64,000 nt of DNA from Branchiostoma belcheri (Eukaryota > Chordata > Leptocardii > Amphioxiformes > Branchiostomatidae), in NCBI RefSeq assembly GCF_001625305.1, contig NW_017803954.1, forward strand, positions 2,039,428 through 2,103,427, given 5' to 3'. Below the pieces are notes generated by a model that was not told the DNA's origin, did not search any database, and worked only from the letters and a program-made list of their open reading frames with translations. Positions 12,401 to 21,188 of this stretch are shown in pieces. The position numbers and the translations under genes were made by a program. The first letter of the stretch is position 1. Each line of letters begins with the position of its first letter.

Positions 12401-13829
12401 CCCAAAAAAGTATGTGATTAGGGCCCATGAGCAGACCCACAAAAATGCCCCACACCCAACGCTTATGGAAGAACAGAAGATGAAGAAGTTAACTGACCGA
12501 GAATGTCGAAAGATTTATACTTGTAGCCTGTGTCCATTCAGGGCAAGGCAGCAGAGGGAGTTTCAGCACCATCTGTCTGGTCATGATGCCGCGCACCCCT
12601 ACAGGTGTCCACACTGCAGCTTCTCTGCCAAGGAAAAGAGGGGTCTGTCCAGCCACCTCCGTGTGCATGACAGGCAGAAACAGCGCATCCTGAAATGTGG
12701 TACTTGTGGCTTTTCAACTGCCATAGCCAGCCTGATGAAACTACATGAAGTCAAGCACAAGCTCCACCCCAAAGACGGAAGGATGCTGAGCTCCCTTCGG
12801 ATGACAGACAAGCAGAAGAGGCTTCATTACTGCGAACACTGCAGTTTCAGCACGCATCACCACAGGGCGTATAAAATCCATCTCATGCACCATGGAGCCA
12901 AACTGCCCTTCAAGTGCACCCATTGCACTTTTGCGTGCCAACTCCAGCGCCATCTGACCAGACACATCAACAACCAGCACAGAAGTAACGAAGAGGATGT
13001 GGTACTTGGGCCACTCAATAGACCAAAATATAAGGCCTCTGACAAAACATCAACGACAAAGGCAGACAGGACTTACCAACACAAAGAGCCATCTAGTGTG
13101 CTGTACAAGTGTCCGAGCTGCAAATTTTCCACCAAGAAGAAGTACCTGTGGCTAATCCACAAGGGAAGACACTCGGAAGATAAGATATTCCGCTGTGATG
13201 AGTGTGACTTCACCACCAAGTGTGCTGGATCAATTCTACCTCATATTCAGTGGAGACATATGGGCCAGTGGCCACGGTACCTTCAATGTAAGGAGTGCCC
13301 ATATGAGACCTCTGACACCAGGTGCCTGAATAATCACATGAAACACCACACAGAGAACTATGCTATAAAGTGTACCAGGTGTTCGTATTCTACTGACTTG
13401 CAGCACCTTTTGGAGAAGCACTTCAAAGTCCACAGTGCCAAGCACAAGTCCAAAGTACCTCGTGCGAGTCAGCGTGGGTTCACGACTCACGCAGAGTCAC
13501 TTCCGCAGTCAGAACTGTACGGGGAGGAAGAATCCATGGATTCCAGAAGTACAGATCCTGCTACAGACGACGTGGCAGTCAGCGGTCGTCCCCAGAAAAT
13601 TGCCCCGCGACAGTGTAACTTCTGCGGTCGTAGGTTCTTCAGGAAGGCAGAATGGAAGCGTCATACCAAGAGGCACAAACAGGCTCCGACCGGTCCGCAG
13701 GCTCATGTAGTTGCCCACGGTGACCCAGTGACAGGCATGCTGGTGTACACCTTTGTGTGCTGGTTCTGTGGGCGGAGGTTTAACGGCCAGGAGGAGTGGT
13801 ACAGGCACATGCAGCATCACAGGTTCTGA
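6444..13829 (+). CDS. Giant poly-C2H2 zinc-finger protein, single coding exon
   Basis: This is a probable sequence-specific nuclear DNA-binding regulator. The 2461-residue frame starts at the ATG at 6444 (MSSPVSKPDK). The open frame extends seven codons upstream without an ATG, up to a splice-acceptor region. I count about 59 C2H2 fingers of the CxxC-x12-HxxxH type, most with Tyr or Phe two residues after the second Cys, as in the REST-like class. From about residue 430 they recur as triplets: a first finger followed by a TGEKP-type linker, a CPY/CPF second finger, and a CSYS third finger ending HEKxH. Acidic or Ser-rich linkers separate triplets. Residues 656-660 are PLDLS, the CtBP-binding motif. 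A 21-bp tandem repeat encodes SAGR(S/N)DK-like units near residues 208-228. The last two fingers (CNFCGRRF and CWFCGRRF) are of a different type. The family member is not identified, and the sequence resembles no single vertebrate orthologue that I can name. Confidence 0.93.
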   Translation: MSSPVSKPDKFRYVCDECQLACISEYHLNKHKSSHYDWKQCYECNLCDYSTLSLNQIKIHALKHVKSEQHTSEGDADTSVTCNGIPEAGDGNNSTMPPQAGQDMHSNTSAGHTQTAVGVTPLIDGGVTNSNTPCLPNGAKGESSRHVNMDGCGSDVEILSVKGSEADPAIPVIVLESDTEEESRALPEHATDFGQTNGENPMSDVVKSAGRSDKSAGRNDKSTGRSEMTENDEQVPKDQAKKPPEGTSDTVFSCSNCSFATPELNLLLKHRETHLNNKCYRCDKCSFITVQESYLLIHQQKQHAAVGSSKHQCEHCPFSTKDPEAMKKHKKFHGSNLSLKCPLCTFACSSHLQLSLHLKLHVKIETLPVVSSNCHTVDSTNGRVADSSIGNSSEDNRESSITSNSQLADGCVTSPEVSGLAQAKDKSTSSTQSQSPERNFVCEECGFSTYRRETLRTHIRIHSGEKPYACSFCPYKARQKPNLNTHMQFHTIRAKFTCKYCSYSTSNKASTRLHETLHEGLKYENKNVGTPKKEDCAVHSKSPEKSPRSKVTRDRRGLFRCKYCPFHTRHSTSIQRHLKIHEGSKPFKCKRCSYSAITLFQIQGHEKHHDETLPFKCRWCHYFAETQAGVGIHEQRVHEEYLQVTPKKQTPKKNVPLDLSMKKQSPEQITPEKSISVNSSDMEESPVKKETQRRTEEVVEEFDEHGRVRYKCKSCSFTTAWRENYYRHCRIHTGEKPFHCRHCPYQARGNMAWYRHMKHHTANYPFKCPLCTYTSLSQAALTSHQNKVHDCNIDNKKQKGAGSKGSGQPLKVSGRLQCPLCQFTTASETLLKLHKAKHMSSQLGKTYKCKDCKYTTHHLPSLQKHAAIHTSGKSYQCRYCPYVTMYKAHLERHEDHHTTPSKFTCEQCTYSAGNLLGLSEHLKWHGEPQQVKTVSEDWQNDEGADIDMEEANFLEEEEYAEKMEYPEASLTLRHSNENDQDPTSRGSPGRMYECHSCDYRSKDLCALKRHLRTHTGERPFQCQHCPYSARQVTNMNRHTYQHFAKLPHKCPHCTYSVRNTSALAKHIKWHSPNMDESLAPRVDVKGASPVLSSSHNSPKVKIEGKPSRRRRSNRIHQCKWCPYTTSYLHNLHRHKTHHGAGFLHKCDLCNYSARNVTGIQKHTELHQAKANSPSTSAQQLTNQSSNGEEQGDIRNRAFSCQYCPYKTNLGSNLKRHVKYHFEDLPEKCSQCSYTTTSVSHLTAHQNLHAKNPNWTAGASVQASNNSEDVNPNAQQQSNLECGTCGYITTSEERLTKHMITHTSRRSHSCDLCPYRTRQSRTLWKHKKHHTVQHTLKCSYCSYSSDFPRAITNHERLHMKVETDDTARQPGSWEALTCDLCPFRSLTPSGLMKHRTHHTANLAFKCKSCTYSASSPRIISYHQKVHLENVEKPYECDMCPFRSAFHKCLLKHMQHHSANLSLKCKYCTYTSSCNRAITLHEKVHEVGPDKALPSSSLGNRLCGTCGYIACSRARLVKHIRKHTGEKPFTCAHCPFKTSLEDTLTKHNRHHEGNGAVKCRYCSYSSDIIRVVTNHEKLHEEQTNDTQQSTTPLKTEPSSSSSVEETKEAKPENMYSCQMDYNCELCSYTAHCKKRMDEHMCTHTGFKPYGCDICPYRTPLKETLLRHKKHHTEDFPFKCRFCSYSAKRDFHAKEHEKVHSMKQPKYKVIITPTGSRTHLAETVRKRYECQECDYTSEDKSRLVKHQRTHTGEKPYSCKFCPYKTGLNESLWKHMKHHNIKAPMQCEKCSYSTTTMQSLILHNKLHDEDATTEVSHAVSDDRDPSATDFQCNICGYMTLERSKLDKHLQLHSSEKAFSCPSCPYRSSSKENVKRHQKHHRSKFPFRCKFCSYSANNSSVVRTHEKLHQGQSYPCHKKMPSIHFQCLTCGLQHASQSDLDDHRREDHPSEKCFQCPECPFVSQWEKALKKHRYSHIANFPNKCRLCSFTSPKKYVIRAHEQTHKNAPHPTLMEEQKMKKLTDRECRKIYTCSLCPFRARQQREFQHHLSGHDAAHPYRCPHCSFSAKEKRGLSSHLRVHDRQKQRILKCGTCGFSTAIASLMKLHEVKHKLHPKDGRMLSSLRMTDKQKRLHYCEHCSFSTHHHRAYKIHLMHHGAKLPFKCTHCTFACQLQRHLTRHINNQHRSNEEDVVLGPLNRPKYKASDKTSTTKADRTYQHKEPSSVLYKCPSCKFSTKKKYLWLIHKGRHSEDKIFRCDECDFTTKCAGSILPHIQWRHMGQWPRYLQCKECPYETSDTRCLNNHMKHHTENYAIKCTRCSYSTDLQHLLEKHFKVHSAKHKSKVPRASQRGFTTHAESLPQSELYGEEESMDSRSTDPATDDVAVSGRPQKIAPRQCNFCGRRFFRKAEWKRHTKRHKQAPTGPQAHVVAHGDPVTGMLVYTFVCWFCGRRFNGQEEWYRHMQHHRF

Positions 13830-14179
13830 AGACAATACTGATGAATAGCCCTGCTGCCTTACCCTGCAAACAATACAAATCACATAACAAAAGCTTAGCT
13901 TAACAGAACAGCTGTTAAACAGGAAGTTAGAGTAATTAGGACTACTTTTTAATTTTTTGCTACAAAACCATGCAGACTTGGATACCAAATTAAGAGAGGT
14001 GCATACAACTACTGTACTGTGAAAGAGACTGTGCTGCTCATGTCATATACATGTACTTGACTACAGTAAGGATGTCTAGTGCCCAGAATTCTACATTCTT
14101 GTAGCTGTAAGTATATAAGTACTGTTTGGAAGATTTGGAAGATGTAACTTGTCAAGCATGACTGTGCAATCTACATCTA

Positions 14180-14235
14180 CATGATACGGGACAAAGTGCC
14201 TCACGGCACATCACGTCCCGGCAATCTGTATCATG
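14180..14235 (+). other. Three-segment hairpin downstream of the zinc-finger stop
   Basis: The segment folds by eye into three stacked stems. CATGATAC pairs with GTATCATG (8 bp), GGGAC pairs with GTCCC (5 bp), and GTGCC pairs with GGCAC (5 bp) around a TCAC loop. An eight-base bulge lies on the 3' side. That gives 18 base pairs in 56 nt, about 350 nt past the stop codon. If transcribed, it would be a 3' UTR structure. Its function is unknown. Confidence 0.5.
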
Positions 14236-16220
14236 ACTCCCAGTTATGTCATAGAAACTGATCACTGTCCAGAGAGGTGTATGTACACCTTTAAGGGTAC
14301 AAGGAAAATTGTGTTACAAGGAAATTTTGTTACGGAGGATCATGTTGTAGTTTGAATGATCATGGCAAACATATTGATTGATTAAGATGTCCATTCTTTT
14401 AAGTCAATGATGAATTACATCATCTTTAATGTATACCTCTTTAACTGACCACTAACTATTCTGTATTCAGAAGCAGTAGCAGAGTACTGAAGGCTAACAT
14501 ATTTCTTTTGTGGACAGATTGAATTCTCTGTTTGTACTGTTACTTATTTTTGTGGTGCCGGTAGAAAAGGAATCGATGTACGAAGACTTCTTCATATGCT
14601 GAATAGGGGTGCCTCCAGGTTTTGGACATCTCTCGCCCCAGTCCCCTAAACATAATGTAGTGGGGGAGAAGAGTGACAGGCCATTTAGTAATTTCCTGAG
14701 AACAGAGAGATGGTAGTGCTCGAAATCTAGTCGTTATTTTCATTGTCTTTAATTTAATGATGGACATATTTCTATATTTTGTTTTATTGTTCGATGATGA
14801 TGAAGAAAGATGATAAAGGTACTTGAAATTCACTATGGCATACTTGGCATCTCAGGATAAAGAGCTGCACTGAAAAGATGCAATTTGTATACTCACCAGT
14901 TCTTGTGTAAGTTGAATTCCCAAGAATTGCTGTTAAGTGCCCACAGTTAAGGTAAGAAGATCTGTTTGTATATTGTGGCAATTTATAGATGTTACATAGG
15001 GTCCCAACTTATTATCAAATGTCTTTTGAATTTTTTTGTTTTGAGTTTACCAATGGATGGAAATGATGGGTTCAGGCCTATAGTTGACTGTCTAGTCAAC
15101 ATTTCATGACATACCGGTACTCAATGACATACTACCAGAAAGAAAATTTTGTGTTATGTTTTCTAGCCCCAAAAAAGAATTCACATGCACAATGTTTTAC
15201 AAATAGAATTCTACAGCAATGAAATTACAGTTGTTCCTTATAGCCTGTAGACTGTTGAAGCACTGTGTTCTTATTGACAGTAATATACACTCTGCCATAG
15301 AAACATTACCAACACTAGAACCAGTTTTCAAATCTTAACGATATCTGATATAATCAAATGTTATAGACCTTTAATGACAACATTTTGAAGGAAGTTGTCC
15401 ACCTCATTGTCCCAAAGCCATCTTACATGATCGCTGTTAACGAAGTCTGTGGATTTAGAAAAAAGATTCTGAAGAAACAACTGTTTCATTTCTGTATATC
15501 AGTTTTTATTTAATTTACTCCAGGATTCCATTGCTGTGACAAACTTATATCTCAGCATTTTCCTCTCTAAAAGAAATCTGTTGTTTTTCAAGCTTTATAC
15601 AATGTACTACTAATGTTACCAAAGTCTTGAATGTTGTAACAGAAAGGTCTCAGTGATTAGCAAAATTTACATTTGTATCTGTACTTTACACTTATGTTAC
15701 AGTAGCTGAAGTGTCAAATGTGCACAGGTACTGACATTATGTTACTATAAAGCATAGCAACATGGGAGTAGAAATGGTACATGAAAGCTTGCAATGATCC
15801 AAACCGTGTTGATGGAATTGTACCTTTCCTGGAAATCCCAGATTATTTTATGGCACAGATAGTGAACAGATACTACTAGTATTTCGTACCATCTTGATTT
15901 TAGAATTTACTTGTGTAGGAAAAAAGTGGATTTCTTGATTTCGCCTGACCTAGCCACTTTGTGTAGAAAATAACGTTAGGTATTAACAGATGTTCTCAGG
16001 AGTTATACTTTTGAACCAGACCAAATAAAATGCAAGGAAGCACACATTGTAAGAACTGCCTTTCTGCCTCCATGAGAAATGGAGGTATTGTTTTTGGTCT
16101 TGCATTCAGTTTCGTCATGGCTCTTGAGAGATGAGTTGTCCGCGCAGTTGTATGATTTCACCCTGTATAGTATTGAAAGTTTTGCATTTTGCTTACGCGG
16201 CAATTATTATGGTAATGACG

Positions 16221-16540
16221 CAGTCACATGTCCACATTCGCCGTAGGTCGTATGATTTTGATGCCGTGAAATTTTCAAGCATGCTATGACAGAACTTTAA
16301 CTAACCACCGAAAAGGACCTTAGGCAGCCTTTTATGAGAACAAAACAACAGATAACCTTTATGGTACATTCATACCCTATCGGGGTACGTACAGGTAAAC
16401 AGATGCAAAGGTATAGACATATTTGTAGTACAAACAGGACTACTGATACTAATCTAACAAACACATGCACGACTAACCTAAGGACGCCCTCAGTTTGCAG
16501 TACGACGATCGTATGGCGTAAATTTGACACCGGGCCCTAA
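16221..16540. mobile_element. MITE family A, copy 2
   Basis: This copy starts CAGTCACATG, continues with CATTCGCCGTAGGTCGTATG and TTTTGATGCCGTGAAATTTT, and ends GTACGACGATCGTATGGCG...GGGCCCTAA. It is longer than its relatives (about 320 bp) because of extra internal sequence around 16380-16480. Confidence 0.6.
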
Positions 16541-17444
16541 CTTTAATTGTCGTACTGGCGAAAACAGCAGTGAGTCAGCAAACTGGTACCACATCAACAC
16601 AGGATAAGTGCCATGATGGTTTCAATGATCCGTACAGAAATTGCAGTGCCGTTCCGGTGGAATGACATCATCACAACTAATACTTATTTCAACGAACACC
16701 GTTGTTCTTGCATATCCATTGAGCATATTTTTGTACGTCTAACCTTTTGCCTGTTCGTCAGAACTGACCGTCACAAAACGTTATTCTGACCTTGTCTGAA
16801 AATAGGGCCGGGATTGAAGACACACTATGCATGATAATTCTTGCTCTCTTTAGTTTATGGTTATTCAATGACCCTATTTTCTACGTGATGATTACAATAA
16901 TGATCCCTGATAGCCTTAATAAGCTTGTTCAAACCATCGCAAGTATTTATTTCGTGGCATGATGGATTGAAATATCAAGCGGATGTCGAGCATAATTTCA
17001 CGTCTAATTTCCGTTGAATTGGTCCATAAACCCTTAAATACGCCCAGGCTGACGAGGACGCCCATACCGCCGTGTTTCTCGTCTACAGTTCCTGTTGCTG
17101 CAAGTTCTGTTTTTCGACCGAAATCTGTGAGTATCAGCTGCGTTCCTAATACTAGTACGTCTCCCTTGTACTGCGTGTAAACAGCATCCATACAGCTTAG
17201 CTTAGATCGTTTCTTCGTCATCAGTTTTGGACGACGTTTTGGGCAGTACATGTACTTTCTATTCAATCCAACACAAGTTGAGGGCTCATCTTTTCCTTTG
17301 AACCCTCTGGTTAAAAATGGACACCAACTTCTGACTCTGAGAAAATTCCTGGCACTGCTGACTTTTCAAGAAACCATTTGAATGTTTTGAAAATGTTTTG
17401 TCTGGTCTCCTGTTTTGTCTGCTCTCCTAGCTTGTGTGGACGCC

Positions 17445-19806
17445 ATGGAACTTCGACTGTTCGTAACCGCCTTTCTGTTGGTGCTGGTCGCCTTTCACGT
17501 ATGTGCAGAGGATGAGAAGAAAGAGGTCAGATCTGTTGACATCTCATGCCGCAGCTATCACAACTGTACTTTCCTTGTTGATACCATATGACATTCATGG
17601 TCACCTCACTCAGTAACTTGCCTGGCTCATTCTGCCATGAGAGGAGATTTAAACGATGTATCTACATGGATTGTTGCTTGCTGGAAATGTCTACTTGAGC
17701 ATACCGTACCTAAAGATGGCATGAAATAAATAATACATTGTGAGCTACTCATCAAACAAATACAAACCCATTAAGTATGAATTTGAGACCATGAGGCTGT
17801 AGTCAAGGAGGTTTAAAATCTTGTATTTAACCTTCTTGGTGTAGGGAATAAAAACTTGCATGTTCTTGTGCCTGTTAGTTACCCTGTCTTGTTTGGTTTA
17901 GGTGGAACGGGAAGTAGAAAAGAGAATGGACGCCGGCTGGATGGGGAAGAGGTTCGACGCTAGCGCCTTCGGGAAACGTCTGCTAGACAGAGGAGGGAAA
18001 CGTCAGGATGAGCTCGGTTGGCTGGGGAAGAGGTTCGACGCAAGCGCCTTCGGGAAAAGACAGGATAAACGTCAGGATGAGCTCGGTTGGCTGGGGAAGA
18101 GAATGTCCGACCCGAGCGCCTTCGGCAAACGGCTGCTGGACAGAGGAGGGAAGCGAATGGACGCCGGCTGGATGGGGAAGCGTGACGGTACGTTCCTACT
18201 TCATCATTTACGAAGGACCAAATGTACAACACGGGGTGTCGCGCAGCTATAGTGTGTATGTGTGGGTGTGGGTGTACTTTTGTTCTTCCATAATTATTAG
18301 ACCGTCGTTGTGCTCTAGCACTACACCTTCCTTATAGGGGTTATCGATAGTAACATTCGGCAAAAATAGGATCAGGGGGGAGTGAGTCGCGGTAACATTT
18401 CTCCTGTGAAGGAAGCTGGTCGCTAAACTCCATTTGCCAATAATTCTCCCTATTCGGGTTCTTTCTTTTTAATCAACCCGAGTTGTTATTCTGGTCGAGA
18501 CTACGTTATCTCAGCAATTTTTGTGCAACTTTGCTTTCGTTTCTTGCCCCTACTATACAGATACGAAGAAGAACTTTATTAATTGCACACCAATTGTACA
18601 AAGTACAAAATCTAAATGTGAACTGCCGCCATTTTACTTGCTTTGCATTTTACACATGAACACAATGATCTCATTGCCAGCTAAATCATTTATACATTTG
18701 GCTTCCACACATTCAAGCAGTCGATCATGTATACGATCACGGTATTTAATAGCTATATTTGGCCATCCATCTGTGCTTTCGTCCATCCGTCCATCCATCC
18801 GTCCATCCAACCAACCTGCCAACCTTCTCTCCATTTGTATCTGGCTCTATGCTGAGGATTCTAGATAGCAAAATTACAAATCTACGGTAGAGAAACTGAT
18901 ATCCGTGTCTTAGATATTGTTTCACGTATCAAATTTGTATTTTAATGGCTTTATTTGGCCTTGCATGCGCAGACCCCCGCACGTCGTGCCGGACCCAGTA
19001 CGACCCGACCACCGGCAGGTGGAAATATGTGTGTCCGTGAGTTGTCTTCGGAGAACCCCACATTGTCGTTATTCTGACGAGGTGGGTCAGGAAATCTTCT
19101 ACTTATTACCTCCTCATCCCGCTTGGTCATGTATTTCATAGCTAGCCTGTTCGCATTTAAACTTTTTTTTTTACTTTAACGCTGCTATGTCACAGGTCTT
19201 CATGAAATCGCTGGAATACGTTAGCAGAAAGAACATGTTTGCAGTAGCTTAAGTCAATGCCCCCGGGAACTCCTATGACTATTTAGTCGGGCATATACAG
19301 TATGTCTAAGGCAAGTCAGTATACGCAAGTTCTTTGATCGCCTTGTTTCCTGTATCGAAAAATATTTTGTTGGGGAACTTTTGCTTGTAAACTAAAAAAA
19401 AAAAGAAGAAGAAAAACTCAATGAGGTCTCTACGTTGTCAGAAGCATGGACCTGTAACCAATTTATAGATACCTCTTGGTTTTCTGGCAGGTATAATATT
19501 AGACGACCTGTTCCTAGCCCATGCATCCATTCATCCCTACAACCTCTCCCTTCTTCCCTTTCCATTCATTCATTCATTCGTCCATTCGCTCTTTACATAT
19601 GTAATAATTGAGAGAAAGAGAAGAACATGAACCTAGATTTAACATATATATACATGTACATACACCTATGTAAAACTGGCCGGTTATAGACGTCAACTGA
19701 AACATTGCCGTCATGTTACCTTACAGACAACCGGAGGGGCGAGGAAGAAGAGCTGCAGAAGGAAATGGACGCGTTTTTCCGCCGCTTCGGGGGCCGGGAT
19801 CGTTAA
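17445..19806 (+). CDS. Multi-peptide neuropeptide precursor (GW[M/L]amide and SAFamide-like), four exons
   Basis: This is a secreted precursor cleaved in the regulated pathway. Exon 1 (17445-17525) encodes a 22-residue signal peptide (MELRLFVTAFLLVLVAFHVC) followed by AEDEKKE. Exon 2 (17902-18187, phase-0 junction) encodes nine peptides ending Gly-Lys-Arg, the signal for cleavage and C-terminal amidation. They are MDAGWM (two copies), FDASAF (two), LLDRG (two), QDELGWL (two, with possible pyro-Glu ends) and MSDPSAF (one). Exon 3 (18973-19036) encodes a non-repeated two-cysteine segment, SCRTQYDPTTGRWKYVC. Exon 4 gives a charged tail ending FFRRFGGRDR at the TAA at 19804. The frame holds if its acceptor is the AG at 19736. 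The stronger-looking acceptor at 19726 would instead give a different tail ending at 19832. Total is about 166 residues. I do not recognise the peptide family. Confidence 0.82.
18763..18826. repeat. CCAT/CCGT tetranucleotide repeat
   Basis: An imperfect run of CCATC and CGTCCATC units lies in the second intron of the neuropeptide gene. A second, shorter ATTC/CATT run lies near 19553-19590 in the third intron. Both are simple sequence repeats. Confidence 0.8.
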
Positions 19807-20392
19807 CTCCTCACGCGGGCAGCACGTCATAGACACGGCAGGGTGGGGGTACCGGGGTATCATGTATTAGTTAATATTTCTCTCTAAGCAGAGGTTGATG
19901 GGGGAAGATCGTTACTAATATCACCCGGGTTGTTTTTTGTCGCTACCCCCACCAACAAGCATGAACCCTCTCTGGCCAATGGATACTGCCTGGCCAATTT
20001 GATAGTGGTCTTTTTGCCATCCTAGGATCTGCTTGGAGATTCATTCCTTATCACTAGTTGGAATAGATTTCACCCGGCTGTCTTTAATACAGTGTACAAT
20101 GGATTAAGATGTTGGTTACATTTTGTAACTTCCAAGATTGGTTAACCAGCAGTTGCATGTGAAACTTACATGATATGTATAAGGTCTAACAGTAGGGTAA
20201 TATTTATTCCATTTGTCTGTAAAAGTACCGAAGTATTATCGTAAGTACCGATATATTATCACATTAACTTCAATGCATGAGGGATGTCTGTACGACACAG
20301 CCTGTGTAATGTACAACTTATGACGTTTTCTGAGTGAAAGTGGACGTGGCATCGGCATGTGCAGGTCAATGATGTGCCGAAGGAGTCACTAG

Positions 20393-20398
20393 AAATAA
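20393..20398 (+). terminator. Likely poly(A) signal of the neuropeptide gene
   Basis: AATAAA in the context AGAAATAAACAC is the first canonical signal seen downstream of the neuropeptide stop codon. Assigned by position only. Confidence 0.4.
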
Positions 20399-20935
20399 AC
20401 ACAATCCATTGAAAGTGCTATTTTATTCTGTCTGTGGACGTGGGCGTTGAGTATGGATGGTCAACGGTAGCGTGGTAAAGCATGATTACCGCTTAATAGA
20501 TTAAGCGCCTATATTACTGCTACTTAGGCCAAACAACAACCGTCACTGTAAGCAGAACATCATTGTGCGCTATCGATATCCGGGGGAAGTTCGGGGCCCG
20601 CGTCCCAAAGTGTCAACATTATTTATATTAAATACTAAACAACAACGAAAAAAATTAGTACCAACAGAATGGACATCAGGAAAATATAGTCAAGACGATG
20701 GATTCGACAATGTCCTTGATTCGACTCATTACCTTGTGGGCTTCAGCTAAGTTAGGACCCCCCCCCACCTTCTTGCATACACGTTCTAGCTAGGCGCCAA
20801 TGTTTGAAATGATCGAATAAACATACCGTTGAGATCGACGTTCTTATATTCCGTTCTACCCACGATAGAATCAAACAGTTAGTGAATAATCACAAGAGAC
20901 ACAAGTTACACGATCCACGAGGGGTTTTATTCATG

Positions 20936-20941
20936 AAAGCT
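20936..20941 (-). terminator. Likely poly(A) signal of the basic-protein gene
   Basis: TTTATT on the plus strand reads AATAAA on the minus strand, about 250 nt beyond the basic-protein stop codon at 21189. Assigned by position only. Confidence 0.5.
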
Positions 20942-21188
20942 ACTTCACTACACAATCAGCTGTAAAAAAAAAAAGATCACATCGACAAATCAGTGATTTA
21001 CATTTTAAAATTCATTTCAAAATTCAGTTCATTTGAGAGATCCCGTAGCACACCACGTGGTCATGTAGTCTACCCATTCACTACGACATTTATATATACA
21101 GATCACGCCGCATTGTCATATACTGGTAGCCGAGGGTGGTGTCATCGCTGCACTACGCCTGGCGGCTTCAGATTGACGCTGCGGGACT

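Larger units (their letters stand above)
13830..17444. other. Non-coding interval, zinc-finger 3' UTR to neuropeptide gene
   Basis: The first part is presumably the 3' UTR of the zinc-finger message. No single poly(A) signal could be assigned with confidence. The interval holds a structured hairpin at 14180-14235 and a MITE A copy at 16221-16540. The ORF on the minus strand at 16916-17266 has no recognisable domain and is treated as chance. A strong pyrimidine tract and CTCCTAG acceptor end at 17430, just before the neuropeptide ATG, so an upstream non-coding exon of that gene probably lies in this interval. Confidence 0.55.
19807..21188. other. Non-coding interval between neuropeptide and basic-protein genes
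   Basis: The interval contains the 3' ends of two converging genes. A sense AATAAA lies at 20393-20398, about 590 nt after the neuropeptide stop. An antisense one (TTTATT, 20936-20941) lies about 250 nt past the stop of the minus-strand basic-protein gene. A 20-bp near-repeat containing AAGTACCGA occurs twice at 20224-20260. No coding frame is supported. Confidence 0.6.

Noticed and set aside
16916-17266. 116-residue open frame on the minus strand
   Set aside because: No domain, no splice partner and no family resemblance; overlapping frames on the other strand are also open. Treated as chance.
17960-18337. Long open frames overlapping the neuropeptide exon in other frames and strand
   Set aside because: They are shadows of the repetitive peptide-coding exon; only the plus-strand frame from 17902 gives regular GKR sites.
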